From an uncultured Chloroflexota bacterium (GTDB lineage: Bacteria; Chloroflexota; UBA4733): a stretch of 9,994 nt of DNA. A model generated the notes under the pieces. The model did no database searches, had not been told where the DNA came from, and worked only from the letters and a program-made list of their open reading frames with translations. The stretch is taken from positions 1 to 9,994 of the forward strand of contig CALBSQ010000293.1 in assembly GCA_937967325.1 (NCBI GenBank). The letters are read 5' to 3'. How positions within the stretch are numbered: the first letter of the stretch is position 1; every line of letters begins with the position of its first letter. The position numbers and the translations under genes are program-made. This document shows, piece after piece, positions 1 to 6,064 of this stretch.

Positions 1-444
1 CCGCTGATGCTCACGAGCCCGGGCGGCGGCTCCGCTCCCCTCCCTTCTACCGAATCGGTGGGTATGGGGAGGGTGGGGAGAGGTTACGCCTTCTATGCCA
101 AATACGGCGAGGCCATCAACGTCACGGACGGTCGCTACACGCTATTCCAATGGCCCGCCGGCGAGGCCAACGACCCGCTCTATTGGTATGGCGCCCAACC
201 ACCGGAGTTCTTGAAGCCGCGCGGCGTCGGACCGTACGACGCCTGCCACACCCGCTACCCGATCGACTGGCTGCGCGGCCCCATGCGGACGGCGCTCTAC
301 GACGTGCAGGCCGACCCCCAGCAACAGTATGAGCTGGCGACGCAACGGCCGGAAACGGTGCATCGGCTGCAGACCGCGCTCCGCGATTGGTTGCGCGCGA
401 TCCAGGCTCCCACAGAGCAGCTCCACCGGCTTGGCTTGGACTAG
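1..444 (+). CDS. Sulfatase-family protein, C-terminal part (5' end outside window)
   Basis: The frame is open from base 1 to the TAG at 442-444, leaving 147 residues of the end of a larger protein. The stretch YGEAINVTDGRYTLFQWP, followed by ALYDVQADPQQQYELA and a terminal helix, is typical of the C-terminal subdomain of type I sulfatases of the alkaline-phosphatase superfamily. These hydrolyse sulfate (sometimes phosphate) esters. The N-terminal metal-binding and nucleophile motifs would lie left of the window, so catalytic competence cannot be judged. An ATG at position 7 is in frame, but homologous sequence (Pro-Leu of the usual 'LLPLL' motif) lies upstream of it, so I treat the gene as truncated by the window edge. 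Residues about 9-28 are low-complexity Gly/Ser/Pro encoded by a palindromic element. The gene ends 19 nt before a second sulfatase-like gene, suggesting an operon. Family assignment is firm; substrate is unknown. Confidence 0.8.
   Translation, partial: PLMLTSPGGGSAPLPSTESVGMGRVGRGYAFYAKYGEAINVTDGRYTLFQWPAGEANDPLYWYGAQPPEFLKPRGVGPYDACHTRYPIDWLRGPMRTALYDVQADPQQQYELATQRPETVHRLQTALRDWLRAIQAPTEQLHRLGLD
35..80. repeat. Palindromic element inside the sulfatase coding frame
   Basis: Bases 35-44 (CTCCCCTCCC) are the reverse complement of 71-80 (GGGTGGGGAG) with one mismatch. Between them is an inner perfect palindrome, ACCGA-A-TCGGT, at 49-59. The element lies within the open sulfatase frame, does not disrupt it, and encodes the low-complexity stretch between Pro-Leu and YAFYAKYGEA. 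It resembles the C/T-rich and G/A-rich hairpin repeats usually found between genes. That it is an inserted repeat is inference. Confidence 0.5.
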
Positions 445-463
445 AGAGAGGACTTCCCAACGC

Positions 464-1972
464 ATGCCCCGCAACCTCATCGTCGTCGTGTTCGACACGC
501 TACGCTACGACGCCGTCTTCGGCGACCTGGCGCGGATGCCAAACCTGCGTCGCTTCGCCGAGCAGTCGGCGACGTTCACCAATGCCTGGGGCGAAGGCTT
601 GCCCACCATCCCCTTCCGGCGCGCGCTGCACACGGGGATCCGCTCCTTTCCCTGGCGCCACCACGTCCCCGACCGAGGCTCGCATCCCAACATCCTGGGC
701 TGGCACGCCGTGCCCGAGGCGCACACGACGGCGGCCGAGTACCTCTATGCTCACGGCTACGCTACGCAGCTCGTCGGCGACGTCTGGCACATGTTCAAGG
801 CGACCCAGAACTTCATCCGTGGCTTCGTCAGTTGGGACTTCATTCGCGGCCAGGAAGGCGACACCTACCGCTTCGGCGCCGAATCGCTGAAGACCGCGGC
901 AGACCTTGACGCCACGCGCATGGGGCCGGCCGCCTACCTCTATCAGGTGCGTAATCGCGTCCGTGACGACGAGTACTTCGTCGCGCAGGTGCTGGACCGG
1001 GCCGGCGAGTTCGTCCAGCAAGTCCAGGGCGCGGCCCCTTACTGCCTGTGGGTGGAGAGCTTCGCCCCGCACGAGTTCTGGGATCCACCGCTGCGCTTCG
1101 CCGACGCCTATTTCCAGAAGGACGGGCTGAAGAACTACATCGTGCCGCAGTTGCTCAACCGTATCCCGGAAGGGCTGGCAGGTGCGACGGCGGCCAACAA
1201 TCGCCGACTCACGCAAGGGGCCAGCGGGCTGGCGCCGGGGGAGGAGCCTTCGGCGGACGACCTGGCCCGCACCAAGGCGCTCTACCAGGGCTACTGCACC
1301 TTCTGCGACGAGCGCTTCGGCCGCTTCCTGGAGGTCCTCGAGCGCAGCGGCGCACTCGCCGATAGCGTGGTGGCCGTGCTCTCCGATCATGGCACCGAGC
1401 TGTGGGACAAGGGCCAGTTCGGCAAGTCCGGGGCGCGCATGTACCCTTACAACACCCAGATCAACCTGATGATCCGCCATCCCGACGGAGAGGGAGCGGG
1501 AAGCAAGATCGGCGCCTTCGTCCAGAACCAGGACATCTTGCCAACGCTGCTCGCCCTGCTGGGAGTGCCCCACCGGCGGCTCGACGGCGACAACCTCTGG
1601 CCGCTGATCACGGGCGCTCCCACTAGCGAGGACCTGGCGGCGCGCGACCACATCGTTATCGGCTGGGAAACCTATGCCTCGGTGCGCGACCGCGAGTGGA
1701 ACTTGCTGGTGAACACCACCGCGCCGGAGAAGGACCTCAAGCTATTCCAGCTCACCGACGATCCGGCGGAATCCAAGAACGTCGCCGCCGACTATCCTCA
1801 GGTGGTCGCGAAACAGCTCTCTCGGCTCGAAGCGCTCCTTGGTGCGCCGTTACCCGCCGTGTACCAGCACCGTCCGCTGCGCGGCTCGGCAGCCACCGCG
1901 GGCGGCCTTCGTCAGTTGCGCGCGCAAGCAGCCCAACCGGGCGAGCGCTGGGTGGGGAGCAACCAGGTCTAG
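464..1972 (+). CDS. Sulfatase-fold (alkaline phosphatase superfamily) hydrolase with Thr at the nucleophile position
   Basis: This is a complete protein of 502 residues, normal for type I sulfatases. The N-terminus NLIVVVFDTLRYDAV carries a metal-binding Asp (D11). The signature normally written C/S-x-P-x-R-x4-T-G appears as T48-I-P-F-R-R-A-L-H-T-G58. The ACC codon at 605-607 puts Thr where formylglycine is made in true sulfatases. SDHG (D308-H309) supplies the second metal-site cluster, and the C-terminus LKLFQLTDDPAESKNVA matches the sulfatase C-terminal subdomain. No signal peptide is seen, so it is probably cytoplasmic. I chose ATG 464 because homology starts there and a purine-rich GAGAGAGG lies upstream. 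A longer in-frame start at 329 only overlaps the previous gene. Because Thr cannot become formylglycine, a phosphatase, phosphodiesterase or phosphotransferase activity is possible. Fold is confident; reaction is uncertain. Confidence 0.88.
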   Translation: MPRNLIVVVFDTLRYDAVFGDLARMPNLRRFAEQSATFTNAWGEGLPTIPFRRALHTGIRSFPWRHHVPDRGSHPNILGWHAVPEAHTTAAEYLYAHGYATQLVGDVWHMFKATQNFIRGFVSWDFIRGQEGDTYRFGAESLKTAADLDATRMGPAAYLYQVRNRVRDDEYFVAQVLDRAGEFVQQVQGAAPYCLWVESFAPHEFWDPPLRFADAYFQKDGLKNYIVPQLLNRIPEGLAGATAANNRRLTQGASGLAPGEEPSADDLARTKALYQGYCTFCDERFGRFLEVLERSGALADSVVAVLSDHGTELWDKGQFGKSGARMYPYNTQINLMIRHPDGEGAGSKIGAFVQNQDILPTLLALLGVPHRRLDGDNLWPLITGAPTSEDLAARDHIVIGWETYASVRDREWNLLVNTTAPEKDLKLFQLTDDPAESKNVAADYPQVVAKQLSRLEALLGAPLPAVYQHRPLRGSAATAGGLRQLRAQAAQPGERWVGSNQV

Positions 1973-2336
1973 CGGATGATGGCAACGAGGCAAGGGAGTG
2001 ACCTGGCACGGTGTCCAATTGTCCCAGACGACCTGACCTCCGACCGGGAATGGGACGTTGAGGCGGTATATCTCACCCGGTATGTGCCGGCATTGGTCGA
2101 TGGGGATCATGGCTCTTCCGAGAATTAGCCGCGCGTTCGGGGGGCATGCGTGTAGGGGCTGGCCTTGTGCCTGCCCTGGCGGCTGCACCAAACTCGGCTA
2201 CCCATTTTCGGCGGCGGTAGCGTCGCATGCCGAAAGGAAGCGTCGACGGGTGAGGGTACCAGGGCAGGCACAAGGCCAGCCCCTACACGCATGCCCCCTC
2301 CGGACCGGCCGCCTGCCTACCCTTGCGATCCCAGAA
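1973..2336. other. Intergenic region carrying an inverted-repeat element
   Basis: This gap lies between the sulfatase stop and the lipoprotein gene. It holds a large perfect inverted repeat (2140-2298) and, before it, about 150 bases with no recognisable gene. A 49-codon frame from ATG 1979 to the TAG at 2126-2128 exists, but it has no Shine-Dalgarno sequence and no family I recognise. No T-rich terminator or clear promoter is visible. The promoter of the lipoprotein gene should lie here if it is not read from the sulfatase operon. Confidence 0.6.
2140..2298. repeat. Perfect 40-bp inverted repeat with 79-nt spacer
   Basis: Bases 2140-2179 are an exact reverse complement of 2259-2298, checked base by base over all 40 positions. 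The arms contain GTAGGGGCTGGCCTTGTGCC and its complement, and enclose 79 nt without a transposase frame. I see no convincing target-site duplication at the outer ends. The arms could form a long hairpin in RNA or a cruciform in DNA. The structure suits a miniature inverted-repeat element, or two oppositely oriented copies of a dispersed intergenic repeat. It interrupts the region just upstream of the lipoprotein gene; any start codon before it would place the repeat in the coding sequence. Confidence 0.85.
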
Positions 2337-2978
2337 TTGGAGGGCCGCTCCCCCCACCAGCTGGCGCCGCCCAGGAGAGCGCTGATTGCCTGTATGTTCG
2401 TGCTCCTCCTGACTGGCTGCGGAGGCACTGCCGGCGCCACGCCAACAACGGTCGTGCCGGCGCCGACAGTCGCGTCGACACCCGTTCCCGCGCTGCCAAT
2501 CCCAACGGAGCCTCCTCCAACCGCGACTCCATTGCCGCCCGCTGAGGGCCTCACGCGGTTTGCGCAGCGCATTGACCAGGAGACGGCGAACGCCAACCGC
2601 CGGAACGCCGACATCGACGACAAGCTCAACGCCGGTACCACGCTCCCGCCTCTGGCCGATTTGCTGGCGCAGGCGAGCGACGCCAATCGCCGCGCCGCCG
2701 CGACGGTGGCGACGATGCCGATCCCTGCGAATTTGGCGTACCGTGCGGTGCAGCGCTACCGTGCCGCGGTGGCGGCGACCTACGGCATCCAGGCCGATGC
2801 CTGGGACGCGTTAGAGCGCGGAGCGAAAAGCACCGATCCCTCCGACGACGCCGCGGCCGAGGAAACCTACCAGATGCTGGCGCAACAGGCAGTCGCGCGG
2901 CGGCAGGAGGTGACGACGGCGCACGACCAGGCGCTCGTGGCGCTGGGCCTCGCGCCAGAAGGTTCAGCCTCGGACTAG
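2337..2978 (+). CDS. Putative lipoprotein with Pro/Thr-rich linker and helical domain
   Basis: I do not recognise the family. From TTG 2337 the product has 213 residues. A lipoprotein signal peptide has Arg-Arg at residues 13-14, a hydrophobic core ALIACMFVLLL, and the lipobox L-T-G-C with lipidated Cys28. A Pro/Thr/Val linker follows to about residue 66. The remainder is a mostly helical Ala/Asn/Arg-rich domain rich in Asp and Gln. Expected location is tethered outside the membrane. The start is uncertain. ATG 2394 would leave only eight residues before the Cys. AGGAGA at 2373-2378 is better spaced for non-ATG codons 2382 or 2385. ATG 2058 would translate the whole inverted repeat and is unlikely. 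The gene ends 18 nt before the GNAT gene, so the two are probably co-transcribed. Confidence 0.72.
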   Translation: MEGRSPHQLAPPRRALIACMFVLLLTGCGGTAGATPTTVVPAPTVASTPVPALPIPTEPPPTATPLPPAEGLTRFAQRIDQETANANRRNADIDDKLNAGTTLPPLADLLAQASDANRRAAATVATMPIPANLAYRAVQRYRAAVAATYGIQADAWDALERGAKSTDPSDDAAAEETYQMLAQQAVARRQEVTTAHDQALVALGLAPEGSASD

Positions 2979-2996
2979 GACAAGACAAGGTGACGC

Positions 2997-3830
2997 ATGG
3001 CGGACATTCGACCACTGGTTGCCGCCGACCTCGACCGAGTCGTCGACGCGATCTATCGCGGCGGCTGGGGTAACCTGCGACCGCAGCTAACGTTTTACGT
3101 CCAGCACCCCTCCTGCCATCCCTTCCTGGTCGATGTTAGCGGCGAGTTTGTCGCCACTGCTACCGCCGTCGCCAAAGGAGCGAGCGGTTGGCTCGCCCAC
3201 GTGTTCGTGACACCCGAACATCGTCGCAGAGGTTTCGGGACCGTGGCGACTCGCGCAGCGATCGAGCAACTGGAGGCGCTGGACTGCCGCTCAATCCTCC
3301 TGGCCGCGACCGACTTGGGGCGGCCGGTCTACGAAAAGCTGGGGTTCGAGGCCGAGTCGCAGTACGTTGTCTACCAGGGGCCGGGGTTGGATGCCCTGCC
3401 CACCGATGCTCGCTTGCGCCCGGTCTCGGCAGATGATTTGGCGACTGTCGCGGCGCTGGATCGCGACGCGTCCGGCGAAGACCGCTCAGCCATCCTCCGC
3501 CACTTCAGCGCGTCCGGGTGGGTCCTGGCCGAACCCAACGCCAGCGTTCGCGGCTTCTATCTCCCATCGACGTGGGACAACGGCGCCATCGTGGCCCCAA
3601 ACCCGGAGGATGGGAAGATCCTGGGGGACTTGCGTCGCGCCCTCTCAGGGCGCGACCAGGCCCGCGTTCCGCTCACGGCTATGTTGCCCGATCGCAACCA
3701 GTATGGTCGGACCTATCTCCGACAGGCGGGATTCACGGAGCAGCGTCGCACCGTGCGCATGCGCCGCGGCGAGCCGATAGTCTGGCGGCCCGAGCACGTT
3801 TGGGGCGTCTTCAGCCTGGGCCTCGGTTAG
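2997..3830 (+). CDS. Two-domain GNAT-family N-acetyltransferase
   Basis: The 277-residue protein transfers an acyl group from acyl-CoA to an unidentified amine. The N-terminal GNAT domain (about 1-130) shows motif A as HVFVTPEHRRRGFGT (68-82), with the acetyl-CoA pyrophosphate loop R-R-G-F-G, and the motif B end YEKLGF at 112-117. A second half (about 139-277) has RGFYLPS...GAIVAPNPEDGKIL and resembles the degenerate C-terminal GNAT domain of YitH-type proteins (Acetyltransf_18). It lacks a clear CoA loop. ATG 2997 is supported by AAGGTG at 2987-2992, four bases upstream. The gene follows the lipoprotein by 18 nt and ends convergently with another GNAT gene 120 nt away. Family is confident; substrate is unknown. 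Confidence 0.88.
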   Translation: MADIRPLVAADLDRVVDAIYRGGWGNLRPQLTFYVQHPSCHPFLVDVSGEFVATATAVAKGASGWLAHVFVTPEHRRRGFGTVATRAAIEQLEALDCRSILLAATDLGRPVYEKLGFEAESQYVVYQGPGLDALPTDARLRPVSADDLATVAALDRDASGEDRSAILRHFSASGWVLAEPNASVRGFYLPSTWDNGAIVAPNPEDGKILGDLRRALSGRDQARVPLTAMLPDRNQYGRTYLRQAGFTEQRRTVRMRRGEPIVWRPEHVWGVFSLGLG

Positions 3831-3950
3831 GTGATAACGCTTCGACGCGGCAGCAAGCAGGTAGGAAATCGAAGAATCGGCTCGTGGACGGCACACGGAC
3901 TCCACCCCCGCTGCGTGCGATTGATGGAGAACCAAGACGATCGGCCGCGT

Positions 3951-4832
3951 TCACTCGACTGTGCTGGACTGCCAATCGGGCAAGGGCGAGAAACGATATT
4001 CGTCGACGTCGCAGACGCTGCGATAGCCGATGGACTGATAGATGTGGTTGGATGTTGGGTTACTCAGGTCGGTGAAGAGGAAGCAGAACTTACGGCCGCC
4101 GTCCAGGAGCAATTGGCTGAGCGTGGCGACGCAGGTACTGGCGTAGCCGTGCCCGCGGTGCTCGGGTGGCGTGTAGACCGGGCCGATGCGGATGCCGTTG
4201 GGGGTTGGTCCCGTGTAGCCCGCCAGCGATACCGGCGAGCCGTCCATCCAGAAATAGAGGGCACTGTCTGCGCTGTCCAGCCGCGTTTCGGCGGCGCGCA
4301 GGGCGGCCCGCGCCGGGTCGACCGCGCTGCCTGCCTCAACGTGGAAGGCCGTCATCCATTCGATCACCAGCTCCCGGTCGGACGGCCCGGCGCGCCGCAA
4401 CGAACCCGGCGCCCCAGGCGAGGGAGTCACCGACTCGAGCTGGTAGATGCGCTGGGCCATGTGGAGCGCGTAGGGCTGGCCGGTCAGCCCTTGCCAGCAT
4501 TCCGCAAAGGAGCGGCTGACATCACTGGGACCGAAGACGCCGGGGAGGGTCAAATAACCTCGCTTGATATCGAAGGCGAGCAGTTGAATCGCCTCCGGTT
4601 CTTCGGTATGGGAAAGCACGAGGTTGGCGGGCGGCGTCATGAGCGCGGCGGCCACGACGGCCCCGTCGTGCTCGACGGCTGCCAGATACGGAGGCGGACC
4701 GAAGCGTTCAGAGTGTTGAGCCAGCGCGTAACAGAGGCCAAGCATCAGGTTGTGCTCGGACTCGCGTGCCACCAGAAATGTGCCGGCCACCGCGAGGTAG
4801 TCGTCCGCTCGATCGAAACGACGCAGGCGCAC
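3951..4832 (-). CDS. GNAT-family acetyltransferase (COG3393-like)
   Basis: With a GTG start at 4832 the protein has 293 residues. The C-terminal GNAT domain contains IGPVYTPPEHRGHGYAS (from residue 216), including the CoA-binding R-G-H-G-Y-A loop. It then has FLFTDLSNPTSNHIYQSIGY, the usual motif B of this subgroup, whose Asn and Tyr sit near the thioester. The N-terminal half starts with FDRADDYLAVAGTFLVARESEHNLMLGL, which looks like the usual opening of these larger acetyltransferases. The reading frame extends to a TTG at 4886, but the extra 18 residues look non-homologous. GTG 4832 follows GGAGAG (4837-4842) with a four-base spacer, and the conserved sequence begins directly after it. The gene is convergent with the plus-strand GNAT gene but not closely similar to it. 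Acceptor substrate is unknown. Confidence 0.87.
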   Translation of the reverse strand: MRLRRFDRADDYLAVAGTFLVARESEHNLMLGLCYALAQHSERFGPPPYLAAVEHDGAVVAAALMTPPANLVLSHTEEPEAIQLLAFDIKRGYLTLPGVFGPSDVSRSFAECWQGLTGQPYALHMAQRIYQLESVTPSPGAPGSLRRAGPSDRELVIEWMTAFHVEAGSAVDPARAALRAAETRLDSADSALYFWMDGSPVSLAGYTGPTPNGIRIGPVYTPPEHRGHGYASTCVATLSQLLLDGGRKFCFLFTDLSNPTSNHIYQSIGYRSVCDVDEYRFSPLPDWQSSTVE

Positions 4833-4836
4833 GACG

Positions 4837-4842
4837 CTCTCC
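4837..4842 (-). promoter_or_regulatory. Ribosome binding site deciding the GNAT start
   Basis: On the minus strand GGAGAG lies four bases before GTG 4832. No comparable sequence precedes the upstream TTG at 4886. This, with the onset of family-like sequence, is why the shorter form is annotated. The spacing is slightly short, so confidence is moderate. Confidence 0.45.
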
Positions 4843-4982
4843 AGAGGGCGGTTTGCCAGGCCCCCAGAGTACCACGGCGCCGGCAATTCACTTACACGGC
4901 CGATCCTTGGATGGCCAGGTCATTTTCGCGCGGCGCGTCCACTGGTGCGAATCATCGCTATGCCCAACTAACGTCGCGAAAT

Positions 4983-5098
4983 GCGGAGCGCGGGCATCCT
5001 GCCCGCCCCCGGGTTGCTCTCAGGCAGGCGCTGGCTTCCCAATGGTGGACGGTGCTCACCGCTACGCGCCCGGGGCGGGCAGGATGCCCGCGCTCCGC
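4983..5098. repeat. Inverted repeat, 27-bp perfect arms
   Basis: Bases 4983-5009 are the exact reverse complement of 5072-5098, separated by 62 nt. The arms contain GCGGGCATCCTGCCCGC, itself nearly palindromic. In translation this gives peptides such as AGILPAPG, which I have seen as spurious predictions around dispersed intergenic repeats in GC-rich bacteria. The element fills much of the gap between the second SPW gene (stop at 5124) and the minus-strand GNAT gene, so it could terminate or attenuate transcripts. No T-tract follows either arm. Confidence 0.8.
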
Positions 5099-5123
5099 CC
5101 TGTGTTTGGGGCGATCGGCGCAA

Positions 5124-5402
5124 CTACGGACGGGCCGGCTGCCCCGGACTGCTCTCCTCGGCGAGCCGGTGCTGGCGGGCGGCCGCGACTCCCTCCCGTA
5201 GGGCGGTCAGCAGGTAGCCGACGATGCCGGCAAGGGACAGGCCCACCACCAGGATGGCGACCACCAGGTCGTTGCGCGTCGCCAGCGTCCAGCTCTGGCC
5301 GACCGGTTGATAGCCCCAGGCAAACGGGGCGTAGGTGAGCCAGAGGCCACAGAGTAGCGTAAGGATGAGCGTGACGATACCCGCTGGAAATGCCCGCTTC
5401 AT
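5124..5402 (-). CDS. SPW-repeat-like small membrane protein (second of tandem pair)
   Basis: This 92-residue protein has two predicted membrane helices: about residues 7-24, continuing through LTYAPFAWGY, and about 45-67 (LVVAILVVGLSLAGIVGYLL). The SPW-family pattern G-x-W-L...x-P-F...W-x-x-x-x-x-N-D is clear, although the Ser of the eponymous motif is Ala here. The short C-terminal tail is charged and Pro-rich. It closely resembles the protein encoded just upstream: GLWLTYAPFAWGYQ against GLWLMQSPFAFGYQ, and RNDLVVAI against KNDFWLGL. ATG 5402 overlaps the upstream stop as ATGA and has AGGAGAGG a few bases upstream, which indicates translational coupling. SPW proteins are integral membrane proteins of unknown function, so none is assigned. 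Confidence 0.8.
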   Translation of the reverse strand: MKRAFPAGIVTLILTLLCGLWLTYAPFAWGYQPVGQSWTLATRNDLVVAILVVGLSLAGIVGYLLTALREGVAAARQHRLAEESSPGQPARP

Positions 5403-5857
5403 CGTCCCTCTCCTTCGCTACGGGGATACGGCGTGGCCGGCGGTGTGGACCGCTGGTTGTCGCTGGGCGGCTGCGACTGCATGCCGCGACGCTCCGCCAT
5501 GTCGGCGAGCAGCGCGGTGACCACCGGCAGCAGCACCCGTTCCAGATCGGCCGTCTGGGATGTCGGCTGCGGCATCGTGTACGGCGGTGGGACAACCGGC
5601 GGAGCAGGCTGCGGGGCCGGTCGCCGCCGCATCACGCCGAGCACCCGCAACTCCTCGACCAGCGACATGGTGAACAACACGACGCCGACCAAGGACACCA
5701 GCGCAATCGCCAGGCCCAGCCAGAAGTCATTTTTGGTGCTGTCGGCCCAGCTCGCCCCTCCAGTCTGGTAGCCGAAGGCAAAGGGCGACTGCATCAGCCA
5801 GAGCCCCGCGAACAGGATGAGCAAGCTCATGACAGCGCCCCAGATGTGCTTACCCAT
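5399..5857 (-). CDS. SPW-repeat-like membrane protein with Pro-rich cytoplasmic extension (first of tandem pair)
   Basis: The protein has 152 residues. The N-terminal half has two membrane helices: about 7-26, ending in GLWLMQSPFAFGYQ, and about 46-69 (LGLAIALVSLVGVVLFTMSL). The spacing and the W...KND motif match SPW-family modules. After an R-R-R stop-transfer cluster comes a Pro-rich linker (PAPQPAPPVVPPPYTMPQP). A short amphipathic helix, ADLERVLLPVVTALLADMAE, and a hydrophilic tail follow. The C-terminal extension is absent from the downstream paralogue. ATG 5857 is well supported by GGAGGTG at 5865-5871 with a seven-base spacer. The stop overlaps the start of the next gene. A bilayer-spanning sensor or envelope role is possible, but the sequence does not show a function. 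Confidence 0.82.
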   Translation of the reverse strand: MGKHIWGAVMSLLILFAGLWLMQSPFAFGYQTGGASWADSTKNDFWLGLAIALVSLVGVVLFTMSLVEELRVLGVMRRRPAPQPAPPVVPPPYTMPQPTSQTADLERVLLPVVTALLADMAERRGMQSQPPSDNQRSTPPATPYPRSEGEGR

Positions 5858-5908
5858 ATGTGGTCACCTCCATAGCTCCGCAAGTTTGCTCACCCAACGG
5901 CGGATCCT

Positions 5909-5914
5909 TGTCAA
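5909..5914 (-). promoter_or_regulatory. Possible -35 box upstream of the SPW pair
   Basis: The minus strand reads TTGACA, an exact sigma-70 -35 consensus, 52 bases before the start at 5857. At 16-19 bp downstream there is no good TATAAT (GAGCAA or AGCAAA at best), so this is a weak promoter call. It is offered because the stretch 5858-6064 must contain the promoter of the pair unless transcription reads through from the dehydratase gene. Confidence 0.25.
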
Positions 5915-6030
5915 CGACCCCTCATTACTCACACCACGCCATGAGGCGACAGACGCATTGATATTGTACGAGTATGGTGACGGGCACAGATGCGCTGACG
6001 TCGATAAGTAAATCGTCCCCCACGGGATGA

Positions 6031-6056
6031 CGCCGCGGGTCCGGCTCAGCGCGGCG
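6031..6056 (-). terminator. Possible weak terminator hairpin after the dehydratase gene
   Basis: CGCCGCG at 6031-6037 pairs perfectly with CGCGGCG at 6050-6056, giving a 7-bp GC stem and a 12-nt loop beginning nine bases past the stop codon at 6065. There is no T-run after it on the minus strand, so it would be at best an imperfect intrinsic terminator and may be chance in GC-rich DNA. Confidence 0.22.
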
Positions 6057-6064
6057 GGCCTCGC

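Noticed and set aside
500..1651. 383-codon minus-strand open frame
   Set aside because: It is fully antisense to the sulfatase-fold gene, which has clear conserved motifs.
2058..2336. N-terminal extension of the lipoprotein from ATG 2058
   Set aside because: It would translate both arms of the inverted repeat and place the signal peptide about 100 residues into the protein.
3831..3950. Shared terminator between the convergent GNAT genes
   Set aside because: No stable stem followed by a T-run could be found in either direction.
3831..5201. 456-codon plus-strand open frame
   Set aside because: It runs antisense to the minus-strand GNAT gene and through the 4983-5098 repeat; it is a product of high GC content.
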